From Lutraria lutraria (Eukaryota > Mollusca > Bivalvia > Venerida > Mactridae), in the NCBI GenBank assembly GCA_964023205.1, contig OZ026843.1, positions 5,565,029 through 5,629,028 of the forward strand: 64,000 nt of DNA, written 5' to 3'. The notes beneath the pieces were generated by a model. It searched no databases. It was not told the DNA's origin and saw nothing but the letters and a program-made list of their open reading frames with translations. The translations under genes were made by a program, and so were the position numbers. This document shows, piece after piece, positions 13,551 through 26,600 of this stretch; the first letter of the stretch is position 1, and every line of letters begins with the position of its first letter.

Positions 13551-16500
13551 CACCAAAAGTGATTTTTACTTTCATGACCATATTTGACTCATCGTTCTAT
13601 TTTATCAATCAGGAATCCTTGTGGAAACCTATCAATTATTTGTGACTTCAGTCATCTTTGCTACATGTTGAGCGTCAGAAAAGCATTCGAATGTGACAGC
13701 AACGGGTTGGTTTAGTCATATTTTGTATTATTAATTATTTACAACTCTAAACATCAATGAATATTCTATTTTTTTTTGCTGGTAGAACGTTAAGAGAACG
13801 TAAACAGTTAGTTTATCTCGTATTTTCAATGTAATGAACGTTTTGAATTCATAATGTGAGATGTACTTCACACTGCCTACACCTAGACCGGCCGTGTATT
13901 TATCACAACCAATCGTTTAATCTACCCATCCTTATGAAATACTCAATCATGAAAAACAATCATGAATACCAGTGTTTCTTCATAAATAATAAATTGAAAC
14001 TTATGAAAATCTAATCAACTTCAATGACCATGAAGACATTATAATTACTTTGTCAATCTATCGCGTGACACTGTATATTTCAAAATGCTCCATGACTTTG
14101 GTTGGTACTCTTACTTGGTCACCATCTACGGTCCTAAACCGACAAACATCATGATGGTTAAAGGTGATTTTTGTTTTGTTTGGTATACTAAATGAATCAC
14201 ATTATATTGAATAGCGTACATACACTATTGTAAATTGTATAAGCTCCTATTGCGAGCAATATCACCAAAACTGTACATAAGTCTCATTTGATCTTTTAGT
14301 TGTTCTGTTTGATGTTCAGGTACGTTGTTAATGTATTTTTGTTGTTGTATCCAAACTAAGTCTAGACAGACCACATTAGACTTGTACACATACCTTTTCT
14401 CATTGCCTAGATGTTGAAATTCAAATTTCTTTTACAAATGACAAGAGAGTAGAACGAATTTATTGCCGGGAAACGCAACATGCAAAAACATCAACACAGG
14501 AATGCGTTCATCCATTCATCAGAGACAGGTGCATATAATCCGGATGTATCTATTCATCAAGGCCATACATTTAATGTTAATGTTTCGGACCCTAAAATAC
14601 AGACAACACACACACACGTTATGTATTCTTTGGATTTATTTTACTATAGAAATGACCGTTCACTGAAGCTATTTTTTAAACGACAGCTCATTAGAATTCA
14701 TAATCTAGAACTGTGAACGCTGGAAGAACACAATGCTTATAAGTACAATGACTGGTTTGAAAATAAAATATAACATATGAATGTACAATATTGACAATGA
14801 AAAGACATAATGAAAACTATATTATCGACAACATGTTAAATATCGGTAAATACTTTTAGATTATCAAAAATAAAGAGAGGATAAAGTATAGCGCAATATT
14901 TTAACTAAATGAACGAGTTCAATATTGGTAATTGTTTTACCAAATTATAGTGTTTCTAAAATATAGCGCAATATTTTACCTAGAAGAAAACGGTCAATAT
15001 TGGTAATCTAACATAAAAAAAATAGACTGGCTAAAATATGGCGCAATGTTTTACCTAAATAAAGACAATCAATATATTAATTGTAATCGTTTCACCTAAG
15101 AATAGAGTTGCTAAAATATAGCGCAATATTTTACCTATATGAAAATGGGCAATATTGGTAATTGCTTCACCAAAACATAATAAAATATGGCGATATATTT
15201 CACTTAAATTAAGAAAATTAATATTTGTAATTGTTTCACTGAAGCATAAAGTTGCTGAAAAGTAGCAAAAACATCTTTATGGCCAATACTTGTAATACGT
15301 ATCATTTGTTTCACCAAAAAATGGAGTGGCAAAAATATTAAGCAATATTTGTTTCCTTATCGACGAAGTCAATATTGACCATTATTTCAAAATTATAAAA
15401 ATTAGGAAATGATATGCGATACCGCCATTAATGAAGAGGTCAATATTGACTAATTTGCCAAAATATAGATCTACTAAAATAATGAATAAGAATTGGTTAA
15501 CATTGTGTCAGTATTAGAAAAAGTTTCAAAAATGAAGTGAAAAGAATATACTACAAATAAACACAGTAGATATCAAATATTTGTGACCATCAATGTTGAG
15601 TTCAATCAAAGGGAAAACACAATGTTTCCGTATAAAAAACACATACTATTGCAGCATGTGTGTGTGTATTCAAAAACATTATTAAATATTGCAAGTTTAA
15701 ATGGCAGTTTGATAATGACATAAGTATTCACAATAATAAGTATTCATTATCATGGTAAAAATGCGAGATTTCTTCAGATATGTATAATTAATACTACCAG
15801 CATGTGATTAAATTAATTTGTAATCCTTGATTTCTTTGATAAAAAGATATTAGAATCCTGTAAAAATGTAAGTGTCAAAATCTGGATTTTTTCTTCGTAA
15901 AAAATGGAATTTCATGACACACGAACATCATTCGTGAAAACGATGGCAACATTTCAGCAATAATTCCACATAATTCAGTTACTTTGAAATTGATTAATTA
16001 AATATAGCCTCTAATGTCAACCTTTAACCATGCGCGTACATGAATATAGTGTGTGAACGTTCCGTGTACACGTACTAATGTGTCGTTTTTGTAGTTATTA
16101 CATAACACGTGTCTGAACAAAAAAATGCAAATAAATGACAACTAAATAATCTAACATTTAGAAAAAAATGAAAATAATAATAATAAAAAAAACGAAAAAA
16201 ATATCACATGACAAATTCAATTGACAACATTACATTGGCATACATTTTACCCTTGTAACATGGACATGCAAATAAATATGTCCATAATGGCAACGTGACA
16301 CTTAGTAATCTCGAACACACAAATTCAAATTTTACCTCAAACAAATGGTTATTCATCAACTTGCCCGTATTACATTTGTGATTGAAATAAGTCTCACGAG
16401 TATAACTTGATTTCTATCATTGTTTAACATCACTTTAAATACCGAAACAGATGATAACTATGCATGTGTTTTGACACACAGCGAATTTGTAAAACAAATA

Positions 16501-17795
16501 TCGATGCATATATTAACAGTTCTAAAATCTTTAAAAAAGTGAACTGAACATTTTTGAAAAATAATTTTCTGATTCATAATTAAAGTTATGTAAAAAAAAA
16601 ATGTCATTTTGAGCCACTTTCCTATGAAATATTGACAAGATAATCTTCAAAGTTGGTAGACTGTAAACCACAATAAAATTATTGCTAGCAATATCAGGAC
16701 TGAAAATCCTAAAAAATGTACATTTCGATACAATTATTTCTTCAAACGCATAATATACGCCCACAACATGTGCTTAAGTTTACCCATTGTGGACAAGAGT
16801 AAACATAATGTTGTTCATAATTAAGTGTTCGCCGTATAGCAAATATTCTTAGAGCAATATCTATAATGTGTTGTCAGTATATTTAAAGCGGCTATGTTCA
16901 TTTCATACACAAGTATATATATAGATAAAGAAGAAGTAAGGAGTCTCGATAGATAATTTTATCATGTCTGTATTGGCTACGAACATCGACATTGTCTGAG
17001 TTTAGCTTTTTACAGAACAATTCAATATACTTGAATATATTACCATTACAAATTCAACCTATAATATCCGGAATGAATAATTGAATATATCTCAGAAAAA
17101 AGGAATAAATTGTCTGATAGCTTGAACGTCCAGATGCACTAGTCGATACCATGTCTGAATGGTTGAAATACTTCGGAATATTAAGTAAGAAAACGCAAAT
17201 TTCCATCGAGCTTCAGAGACTATACATTGGTCGAATAATATAGCATAACTATGTACCCACACACAAATTTACTAAGCAAAATACACTGTGAATCATTTTT
17301 ACCCTGATTCAAAAACCGAGCACAATTGACTAAATCTACACAAAAATTATTTCTAGCTTATACAAATGCAGTGCTTTTATTCTGTGCACGAAACTTCGTG
17401 CATAAATAAGCAATGAAAAGAAATTTAATTCGACACATCAATCTTCGAGTTTTGGTAAAAAATAATATTGTATGTCGACTAGCACACAAATTGCAATACT
17501 CAGAATATTTACCATAAAGCAAAAAAACGTCCATTAAATTAAATATCATATAATGTATTCAAAAATATAACACTTTTCTTGAACTCGGCAATACATTCCG
17601 CTATTTTTTTCAACGAAACCCAGTGCTTTTAATATTCAAAAGGTGGTTTTCAATAAAAGCTTATATTTAAAGATGGAAATAATATTTGAAATAAACTGGG
17701 ATGTAAATAAGACAAATATAATCAATTTAATGAAATTTTGTTATTTACATGACATTGTTTTTATCTTATTTGGCTTAAATTTGTTTAGACCTGCA
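13551..17795. other. Gene-free stretch beyond the Hox5 3' end
   Basis: It contains the 75-bp array (14880..15480). The rest, especially 16130..17800, is very A/T-rich with many A runs and shows no coding signal. An AATAAA on the minus strand at 17376 is a possible distal Hox5 polyadenylation signal. Confidence 0.55.
14880..15480. repeat. Degenerate 75-bp tandem array, about 8 copies
   Basis: A repeated core near GCGCAATATTTTACCT is followed about 30 bp later by CAATATTGGTAATTG and a TTTCACCAAAA-like segment. Cores begin at about 14891, 14966, 15041, 15121, 15190, 15263, 15341 and 15415, a spacing of 69-80 bp. The first four copies are well preserved and later copies are progressively diverged. 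It lies about 3 kb beyond the Hox5 stop codon. No coding potential was seen. Confidence 0.85.
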
Positions 17796-18441
17796 AATAA
17801 TGTTGTATTTATTTTAAAGCTTGTAAAACATGTATATAAAATAATCCACTAGCAAACGTTTGGTGACAGAACAGTTGTGAGATTATACTACAATTGTACA
17901 AAAACAAATCTGAGCCTTTAAAACTCATAATCTCATTATACAGCCTCGCCATTGGTCAATTCCAAGACAGAGCCCATAAGAGCCAATAAGCTACTGTATT
18001 GTAACGAGAAACCTCAAAGCTCTTTCGTACAATCGGACGCTTATTCACTGGAACTGAAACCAATCGAGTTGAACTCTGTAATACTTCGAAGAAACTGTTA
18101 ACATGTATGTGTCATTAAAATGTGGATAATCTGCTTGTGTATATTTACCCGATTCAAATAAATACTGGATATAAGAATCTCTGTGACACGTCAATAACGA
18201 TGTCTTAAAGACAATCTCCAGAATAACACACCGACATATCGTTCGTTTTAACCTCTTGCGCCTCCTGGTGTATGGTGCGTCGCACATAAATTACATGTAC
18301 GTACCAACTACGTATTTCAGTCCGTCTGTCTGTTTTGTCGACGGGCATACTAAAGTTCGCACCGCATTTTCAAACCGCCCCAAATAAGGGTACGTGGTAT
18401 AATGAGTGAGAAATGTAGTAGTTAACAGAATAGCACAACGA
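17796..18441 (-). other. Hox5: Probable 3'UTR of Hox5
   Basis: The stretch following the Hox5 stop codon on the minus strand. No canonical AATAAA or ATTAAA lies on the sense strand between the stop and 17813; the first AATAAA is at 17808..17813, implying a 3'UTR of about 640 bases. The segment at about 17940..18060 is noticeably less AT-rich than the DNA beyond it, as expected for transcribed sequence. The end point is inferred from the signal alone. Confidence 0.45.
17808..17813 (-). promoter_or_regulatory. Candidate polyadenylation signal AATAAA
   Basis: This is the first canonical hexamer on the sense strand after the Hox5 stop codon, about 630 bases downstream. Another AATAAA lies at 17376..17381 on the same strand and could serve as a distal site. 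Such hexamers are common by chance in AT-rich DNA, so the call rests on position. Confidence 0.4.
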
Positions 18442-18764
18442 TCACATGTGTTGGGCATTTGCCGCCGCCGCGGCAGCATGAGCCGCGGCCGCCTCCTTCG
18501 CGCGTTCTTGTGCCGCCTTTTCGAGAGCATTACAGATGTTCATGTTTTTGGCTATATGTGGCAACTTATGTTCTTTCTTCCATTTCATTCGCCGATTTTG
18601 AAACCAAATTTTGATTTGTCGCTCGGTTAAGTTCAAAGCATGTGCGATTTCTATCCTTCGTCTACGTGTTAGATATTTATTAAAATGAAATTCTTTTTCT
18701 AGTTCGAGTGTTTGATGTCTCGTATACGACGTACGTGATCTCTTGGACTCCCCATCATTGCTTT
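18442..18764 (-). CDS. Hox5: Hox5/Scr-class homeobox protein, exon 2 (homeodomain and C-terminus)
   Basis: Second and last coding exon, residues 184-290. The acceptor is a T-rich tract ending in CAG just before 18764. Joining it to exon 1 completes a GAA codon (Glu184) in frame. The homeodomain spans residues 190-249 and includes [20 protein letters not shown] and [15 protein letters not shown], with Q50 and N51 intact. The N-terminal arm has R3, R5, T6 and S7; TLELEKEF and KKEH at the end fit Hox5/Scr rather than Hox4 (typically KKDH) or Antp/Lox5 (KKEN). The preceding NDGES resembles the fly Scr linker (NANGE). The 41-residue tail starts [11 protein letters not shown], then becomes a Glu/Lys/Ala helix-like stretch ending in polyalanine and QHM, with TGA at 18442..18444. 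The product should be a sequence-specific nuclear transcription factor for axial patterning. Full length would be 290 residues, typical for a protostome Hox5. Confidence 0.95.
18568..18747 (-). other. Hox5: Homeobox (60-residue Antp-class homeodomain)
   Basis: This 180-bp segment encodes homeodomain positions 1-60. Helix 3 carries W48, F49, Q50, N51 and R53. From memory of fly Scr, five positions differ: T1 to S, Q4 to S, Y11 to H, R24 to K and C39 to N. All DNA-backbone and base-contacting residues of helix 3 are retained. Arg3 and Arg5, which enter the minor groove in Scr-Exd-DNA complexes, are present. Confidence 0.95.
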
Positions 18765-19169
18765 CTGAAAATAATAAAAAAACAAAGTCTTACAAACATG
18801 TAAAAGATGTTTACAGTAAAACGAAGACGAACTGTACAATATAAGTCCATTCTTTTAAATAAAATATGCAAATGCGTGACTTGAATTTCGGACCATTTTC
18901 ATCAGCTGAAAACCAAAGAAACTACAATGATGCATTTCACAATAACATTCTGACCATATGATATGCGTTACAAAACAGTTTTAACATCAAAACACCTGCA
19001 TTTTATTTGCAGTTATTCGTATTCCGATAAGTCATGAAATTACACGATGATTACTAATAGTAGATATACAATACACATATCACTATCACTAAACTGTCTA
19101 CCAATGCCATGATAATTTTTATAAGATATAAGTTGTTAGGTTATACTAATACTAAGACTACAACTTTAT

Positions 19170-19320
19170 ATTTGTTTGTTTGTTGTTTGTTTGTTTGTTT
19201 GTTTGTTTGTATCGAGTGTTATACCCCCTTTCAACAGTCAGAGTCATATGAGGCGGCCCGTGCAGTTCATCTAAGCATATTTCCTGGGAAGAAACAATAC
19301 TTGACTCCCATTCTCCGTAA
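19170..19320 (-). mobile_element. 3' end of a related SINE with (CAAA)n tail
   Basis: On the minus strand GGAGTCAAGTATTGTTTCTT and the following CCCAGGAAATATG match the 3' body of the element at 28.4 kb. The sequence then runs into a (CAAA)n tract (plus strand TTTG repeats, about 19170..19210), a typical SINE 3' tail. The tRNA-like head is missing, so this is a 5'-truncated copy. It lies about 400 bp from the homeobox exon acceptor. Confidence 0.6.
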
Positions 19321-20625
19321 GTAATACAACTTCATATCAACCGTTTATTGTCGATCCTTATATGATTCAACTTGTTAACAAACCACTCTCATATTTAGAC
19401 CGTTTTTCTGGTATTAAAGGGAATGTATTCTCACTCTAAGTGTTTAAACAGAAATTCATGTTTGAAATGACCTAAAATAAGCAAAATATTCAAATTCAAA
19501 GGCAGATAACTCAAGAACCAGATCAGAGACACCAATTTCTTTTTCACTTAAAATGTTTCCGTTACATTATGGTATGATCATGCAAGGTTTAAATAAATTC
19601 TATTGAACAGTTTTCATTCTGCTTATAATGTCTCTGTGTAAACAAGCAAACTGAAGCAATCTCTTTTAAAATAGTTTCATTGACTCTTAATTGGCGGAAG
19701 TTATGTACGTGTTTCAAATAGATGGGATGTAGCTATGTGCATGCTATGTCTGCCCATCGTGATGTTCAAACAATTGTACCTTAGTGAACCCCACCTGAAG
19801 GAAGGTTGGTGTTTTTGACGTTCCCTGCATTAAGTACACCAATGAATTGTGCTTTAGCATATACAAATGATACATATCAGAACTCACGCAATTATGCATA
19901 TTGATATAACCTTAAATATAATAAACTTATATACAAGATATGAGTACTAAACGATTCCATGATAACTATGATGTTAATTAATACAAAGTAGAATCGTAAA
20001 TGTAATCATGAAACTATTTAATTGTTCACAAACTTTTTAAATTGCACTTCCTGATATGTAATTGACGTTTCTATTCTGTGACATCACAAATATAATATTA
20101 TGTTCAAAATGACAAAGTTTCTTTCTAGTAAGATATTAAAATTTTCGTAGATGATATTTAACTTATATGACACTAAAAAATCAGCACTAAAATGTCAGCA
20201 TACATAAATGTTTTCGATAAACTTTACAATTAAAACTATATTATAAATTGCATGATGATGCTATCTAATATGACTAATAGGAAAACACATTTCAAACCAG
20301 AATACTATATCACCAAACAGATAAACAGATGAACAAGCGATCGAACGAACTAATTGTTACATTAGTACAAGACAAACGTCTTTTTATAAGATAAATACAT
20401 ATTCATATTTAGGTTTCTTTTTTTCAATTTTGTTTTACTTCGTACATTAAAACAGTAAATCCCCGCTTCAGTAACATTATAGCATGCAGACTACATTTAT
20501 ATGAAAACCCCTTATTTCAAAATCGGTTGTCTACATATTTCCTACACTACAGCTTGATCATGTAACCACCTTAATGTTGAAATCACTGGCCCCTGTTGTA
20601 GGCATGTTACCGAGATTTTACAATA

Positions 20626-20693
20626 TACAGTAAAACACAGTAACAAGATAAAGTGAAGTCTCGAGAAATTCACTATAACCGAGTTGTACTGTA
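20626..20693. mobile_element. 64-bp pogo-like mini-MITE
   Basis: This is a TA-flanked unit at 20628..20691. The left end CAGTAAAACACAGTAACAAG and the right end, on the opposite strand, CAGTACAACTCGGTTATAGT are diverged inverted repeats. Both then run into GTGAA and a central CTCGAG palindrome. The element consists almost entirely of its two ends. It lies in the Hox5 intron about 1.9 kb from the homeobox exon. Confidence 0.6.
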
Positions 20694-23600
20694 AAATAAA
20701 TTTTGAACTATTGAATTACTAAGGTCACGGCTGCAACAAAACGCATATGTTACTATGTTTCATTATGCATGGATAAATACATACTATTACATGCAATAAC
20801 ATCAAGGAACCACTAATTGTACTGTGATAAAGTAATGTATATTGGAATAAAATGATCGTTAACTTATTAGTACATTTTTTTCCTGATGCAAAATATGTCA
20901 TTGACAATATATGCATTCGTTTCAGTGTATAAACATGTATACTTACTAAATAACCATATATATATGCTGAAGTAAACTTTTTTTTTAGACTTATTTATTT
21001 ACCTTTCAAAGCGTATTTGTGTCCTACATTTGCGTTTACATATTGTTCATACAATGCATAGTACATTATAGATTAGCACACAGAAAAACGAACACTGCAT
21101 TATAATAAGCACTTAATCTTAATATTTTTTCAACATTTTACTTTATTTCTGAGACCATCTCAACGTTTTCCTTGGTCCAAAGGTGGCTGCTTTATAGTTT
21201 TCCTGTTCATATTTAAAATAATTATACATATTTACAAATGTCACATTTACTATGTTATGTTTTGTAATTTAGTAGATATAAACATTGTATTGCTGAACTG
21301 TGAAGACATTTACAAAGTGCATTCAATTAATTAATCTGCTTTGTAATTACTCCCCTATTGTTTTTTTCCCCTTAATTACTCTGAAAACATACGGAAATAA
21401 TGCCGAAAGACAATACACTTAGCATTTATTTATTTTTGTTCAACCTGTCGATAATCCCCGAGGACATTGTGAACACACGACCCATAACAGCTAAAGTGTC
21501 CGCCATTGTCAACAATCACATTAATGTACCAATGCTTGCCCAGGGAGCACTTAATATAAATGGCCAACAGTCGAGAGAGTCACTCGACAAACATATATCA
21601 AGCTAAAGGTTGAACGTAAAGAGCAGTGAAAAAATAATAATTTAATATGGTTTGTTATTATGAATACAGACAATGTTGCAAATATTGTCATTGCATTATG
21701 AAGCTGGGAGAAAATACACCTATTACCAGTAGGTCTATATTAAGAGAATAATAGCAATAAAGTCTTTATAGGCATACGCCCAATCTCCCCGCGAGCCTAG
21801 TAGAATGTAATGCATGAACATTTAATTAATTCTGAAGTTAAATATCACAAATTTGATGTGTCGTTTTATACCATTACGTTTTACGACATTTTGAATTACA
21901 GTGTATGTCTTTATATTTACTCTTACTAGTAGTCAAAATATACTATATGACGTCACCGTTATGACGTCACCATTCATTTTATAACAGTAAACACATCACA
22001 AACACATTGTGATAGTTCGAACGAACATGTAAGATACAAATATTGAATATATTATACACATGTCAAAAAATAAAACAAATCAGAGAAGCATAACATATAG
22101 ATTGATAACCAAAAGGAATTCACAGAAACATACTGGATTTTGCAAACATGTATTTGTAAATAGCGTGTATTGGGAATAAAAAACGCGTCTAAGACATCCT
22201 ATGACATGTACCGAGGCATTGCAATAGATTGCATTTCAAACAAAGTTCCAAAATAACCTTTTTTGCATCCTTCGGTTTCTCATAGAAGTCTCTTTTTCCA
22301 TTAAAACCCTGAAGGTCATATGGACAAAAATCGCACCAAGCGTGAGAACCATCAAACTGATATCCTGATATATTCCATACATAGAGAGTGAGAAAGGGAA
22401 TCTTCGGCGTACGTAAATAGCAGGTAAAGAAATGATTTGACTGTACATAATTGTAACATCAAATACAGATTAGGAATCGATGTTCTAAGTTTAAAAGTCA
22501 TGGTTTTATACGTCAATAATCAAGGACAACAACTCTAGTTCGATGGCGGCGTTATTCTTCGATCGATTGGCCTTATGACGTCATCACTAGCGTTGCTGAA
22601 ACGCTTGTCACGTATTTCATGAACATACTGTTTTATTTTGATTTAGGACTTTGAACTCAGAATGAATAAGACAATTCCCCAGAACACACGAGGGTAGATC
22701 CGAAAGTTTGTAGATTATTTACGAATGTCTTAATACAGATACTGTGACTTTACTTAGTTACTCATTAATTTTGTAACTACATATGAGTCAGCGTAAAATG
22801 TAAGCGGAGTGATAAATAGATGCGTGAAGTATCTAACTCAGGCTGACTAAAATAATACATAGCATAATTAATAAAAACATATTCTGACATAAAAATTAAG
22901 CCCTTCTCTGCCAAAGTGTAATATCTTAACAAAAAAAGTGTCGACTTCAAATATGTGAATAATTTTAGTGCGTCGGTAATATAAAGCGGTTGCGTATGCA
23001 ACAGTAAAAAGAGACACAAATGAAAGTAACGATGGTAATGATGATATAAACAATGATGATGATAGATAAATAAATGCAAACAGAAATAGATTATAATATT
23101 TTTTTTTAATTGATGATCAAGCCTAAAATATGTGACGAACCAGAATAAAGCGTGTGCCACATTCACAAGCGATAAACAGAGACATATTTAACAATCTGGT
23201 ACGAGATGTGTAAAAGCGATGATTTCAATTTGAAATGTGTACAAACGTATCCTTTCATTTGAACATACTAATTCTGTAAGAATGCTGACGTAATAATTTA
23301 GGACGGGGTCAGATGTATATGTCGTTAAACCCTATAGAATAAATGCAATGACCCATCTTTGCTGTGTTCAGACTTTTAGAATAAATGTGCGTACAAAAGA
23401 AAATGCCCTCACACTAAATATTAAAACAACGTATCAATTATTCGTAATCTTTGTTTATGCATTCCAAGAACAGGAAACTTAAAAAAGACAATCAGGGTGT
23501 AAAAGACCTGTCCATGATTTTTAAAGCGATGTGTTCAAGTAACAAATGCGTATGAAGCATTCTGAAAATTTGGCCATGCATCACACTAAATTATGAATAA

Positions 23601-26600
23601 TCTTTGTTTGTACTTTCAATGTGTTATGAACATTTCTTGCTCAGTTTCCGTAAATACTTGTAAATGTTAAGAATTGTATTTCTTATTATATTAAAGACAT
23701 CCTCTGAAAATTAGCGATATAATAAAACATATGTATAACGATGAAACACCGAAGTCTCTTTGAGTTGTTTTTATGTACATGGTATCACCTTATAAACAAA
23801 TTCTCTATTTAAAAAAAAAACGCAAGCAAAAAAAAAATTGTTGAAAATGTAACCCCACCTGTTGCAACATTGTTTATATGTAATACGTCACAGTGGATGT
23901 CTCTGCTCATTAACTAAACCATAGTTAGTAGAATGACAATTATGATGACACTTATTGTTTCAGCGACGCCCGCAACTCGTTAAAAGCTAATAAATGACAG
24001 AAATGCTTAATGTCCTCTTCTTGATTATAGATGGAGGAAGGGAAACGTTCATGCTGGAGTTTAACCTTTTTCTTAATTCATGGCGCCAGTAGTTCAGCGG
24101 TAAATACGCCAGTCCTCTCGCCAATGGCGAACCAGCATTGTGTCTCTTACATATGGCGTAAACTTATTGCATCGACTGCTATACTCATCACACAAGTACT
24201 GTGTTCTGCGAATGAGTGATGTAAAGTTATATGCATTTATTTATACACTTGCTTTATCTGAACCCGTGATTCTGTATGGTCTGAAAAATGTCAATGAGAC
24301 ACTGGTGGTATTGTAGTACCAGTTTGTGTAAGCGACTCCAAGAACATTGACTATACTATAGGCCAGGCTATCAATTTTTCATCAACTGATATGAATATAT
24401 AAAACATATGAATATAGGTTGCATGCTAAATGTAACATCTGTCAATAAACAGTGGTATGTATTAATTGTATAATGAATTAAAACGTCTGAAACACTGTAA
24501 ACAATCAAAATAATGCAATTGAATACTCATATAATAATATATATTATACTCGTATCATTTCAAACGTTATGTAATCAGATTACGTATCTCGATATGGTTT
24601 TCTCATCCGTTTTTATTTCTGACTGTAACCGTATAAATTCTCTCGTTATGACAAAAATCAGGACCTTAGACACTAGATTATTACGTATGCGCGACAAGAA
24701 CTTCGTTGGCGATTGGTATTGTTATATTTTGACGATATTTGAATTGCGCACATATACTTGTATATTGTTCTTCAAACTGATTCAAGCCGTTTCTGAAAGA
24801 TGTAATTTTGAAGATCATCGGTCATTTTTTCACTAAATAAAACTTACACAAATTGCCCACGGAAGAACATAATTCTTAGTGTCTCTGTTTTAACAACATG
24901 ACAGTCATGTATCGAATTCGTATAAAAAATGCCCCAGTTCCAAGAGTGTTGATTTTAAGTGAATTCTCCATAAAGAGTGTCATCTCTATAATATAATTGG
25001 GACAGTGGCACCACTCTATTAAGGACTGCATCCGACGAAGACGACTCATTTAATGTAACTATACAGAACGTATCGTATAGAATGAAGGTGTGTTCTAGTG
25101 ACTAGATAGACGCAGTCTGAGAGTATTCTTGCTGCACCTTTTTGTTGCAAACTTCATCATGATATACGTTTATGCGTATGAATTACGTCACTGGCGAATG
25201 ACGTTGTTATTGTTAATTATTGTATCATTCCAAGGGCCTACAGTCTTTAGCAATTCAACGCCAGCCAATTCCTGATGTACGAGTATTTCGTGATGTTGTG
25301 GATTACATTTAACTAACAATTATACAATCAGTTTACTTTCAAGGTACACTTTTATTAAATTCAAAATCATTTGAGATGGGACCCCGGTGAGCGCATAATT
25401 TGAAACGTGCATTAACAGCACGTGATTGCAGTAATTCTTTCGTTAATGCATGTTTTATTCCCCGTCATTGCGTCCCACGTTTTTACTAGAATAAATAAAG
25501 TAAGCTCTTTGGAGCCGACAAAATGAGCAAGTTTAGTATAAAATATAGTAACGTCTTAAAGTTCTAACATTGATTAATACAAAGAAATGCCGACATAACT
25601 TTAAAGAACAATGATGAAACGGATTGGTACGAGGTCTTCATCATGAACATAGGCGTATAGAGATCTTGTGGTGTAACATCGCACTGACGTACTTTTTCAT
25701 TTCGCTGGTACGCTGTGCTGACATGCGAAACATTGGCTAAAATGTCTAGTGTCATAAATTCTCATAACATGTCATAAGATACAAAATTACTGGTGTCATT
25801 CTTTGTCAAGTCATTAAGATATGGACTATTTAATCATAAAACCAGGAATATTAATAATATCCGACTTTACTGAAAATGAACAAATCAGTACGTTAAAGCC
25901 AACTCATGAAGATACAACAGTTCCTTTGTTCCCATAAATCATTAGCACGAAATAACTCGCAAGTGTTAATGATTTGTAAATTAAAGTTTGAGTTAAGCAA
26001 ATTCATTTTCGATATTAACAGGTCAATCATTTGTTGCTTTTTGATACTGTCAATTTTAAGACACAAGATAGTATCAAACGCGCATCACTACGGTGTTCCC
26101 ACCAAAGTTGGCTGCACCTCACGAGTGCGTTAACTCAAAACGGCATGAATGGTGCTCATTTTCATTACATATAAAGTTGGCTTTTCATGAAAATGTCTGT
26201 TAAAATTGAATTGTTGTTTTTTTTTACAAGAAAGGTTTCTTATCAATATTTAGACCGACTATCAAGTTGTAGTGTTATCTTTTGTAAGTGTTCCCAGGTG
26301 AACCATTATCAATATTGCGAAAACCCCAATCTGTTCTATTGCTTGATTCGCGCATGTTGTCAGAACCATTAAGCCTCAATTGTAGTACAGGGAACCAATC
26401 GCCTTATCACAATTGAGTAGCAGCCAATGGTTTAATCTAATACACAGGCGCTACTGTAATGTATCTGAGGGTTTCCCCGACTTTTTTCTTTGTTTTGTTA
26501 AGTTACTCTTTGTCTAAACTCTGTTTATAACATGCCTGTTTTCTGAAGTACGTGTTTTTTTGCTTCGTTCTCATCAACTTGAGCCAACATCCTTCTAAAT

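Noticed and set aside
22690..22712. Partial match to miR-10 (GTAGATCCGAA, then TTTGT after a 2-base insertion) on the plus strand in the Hox5 intron
   Set aside because: The seed (ACCCT) is absent, the strand is opposite to Hox5, and neither flank can fold back as a precursor arm. An 11-base match is probably chance.
24085..24150. tRNA-like segment with an A-box-like TAGTTCAGCGG
   Set aside because: No B box or T arm and no closing acceptor stem could be seen, so it is at most a decayed tRNA or SINE fragment.
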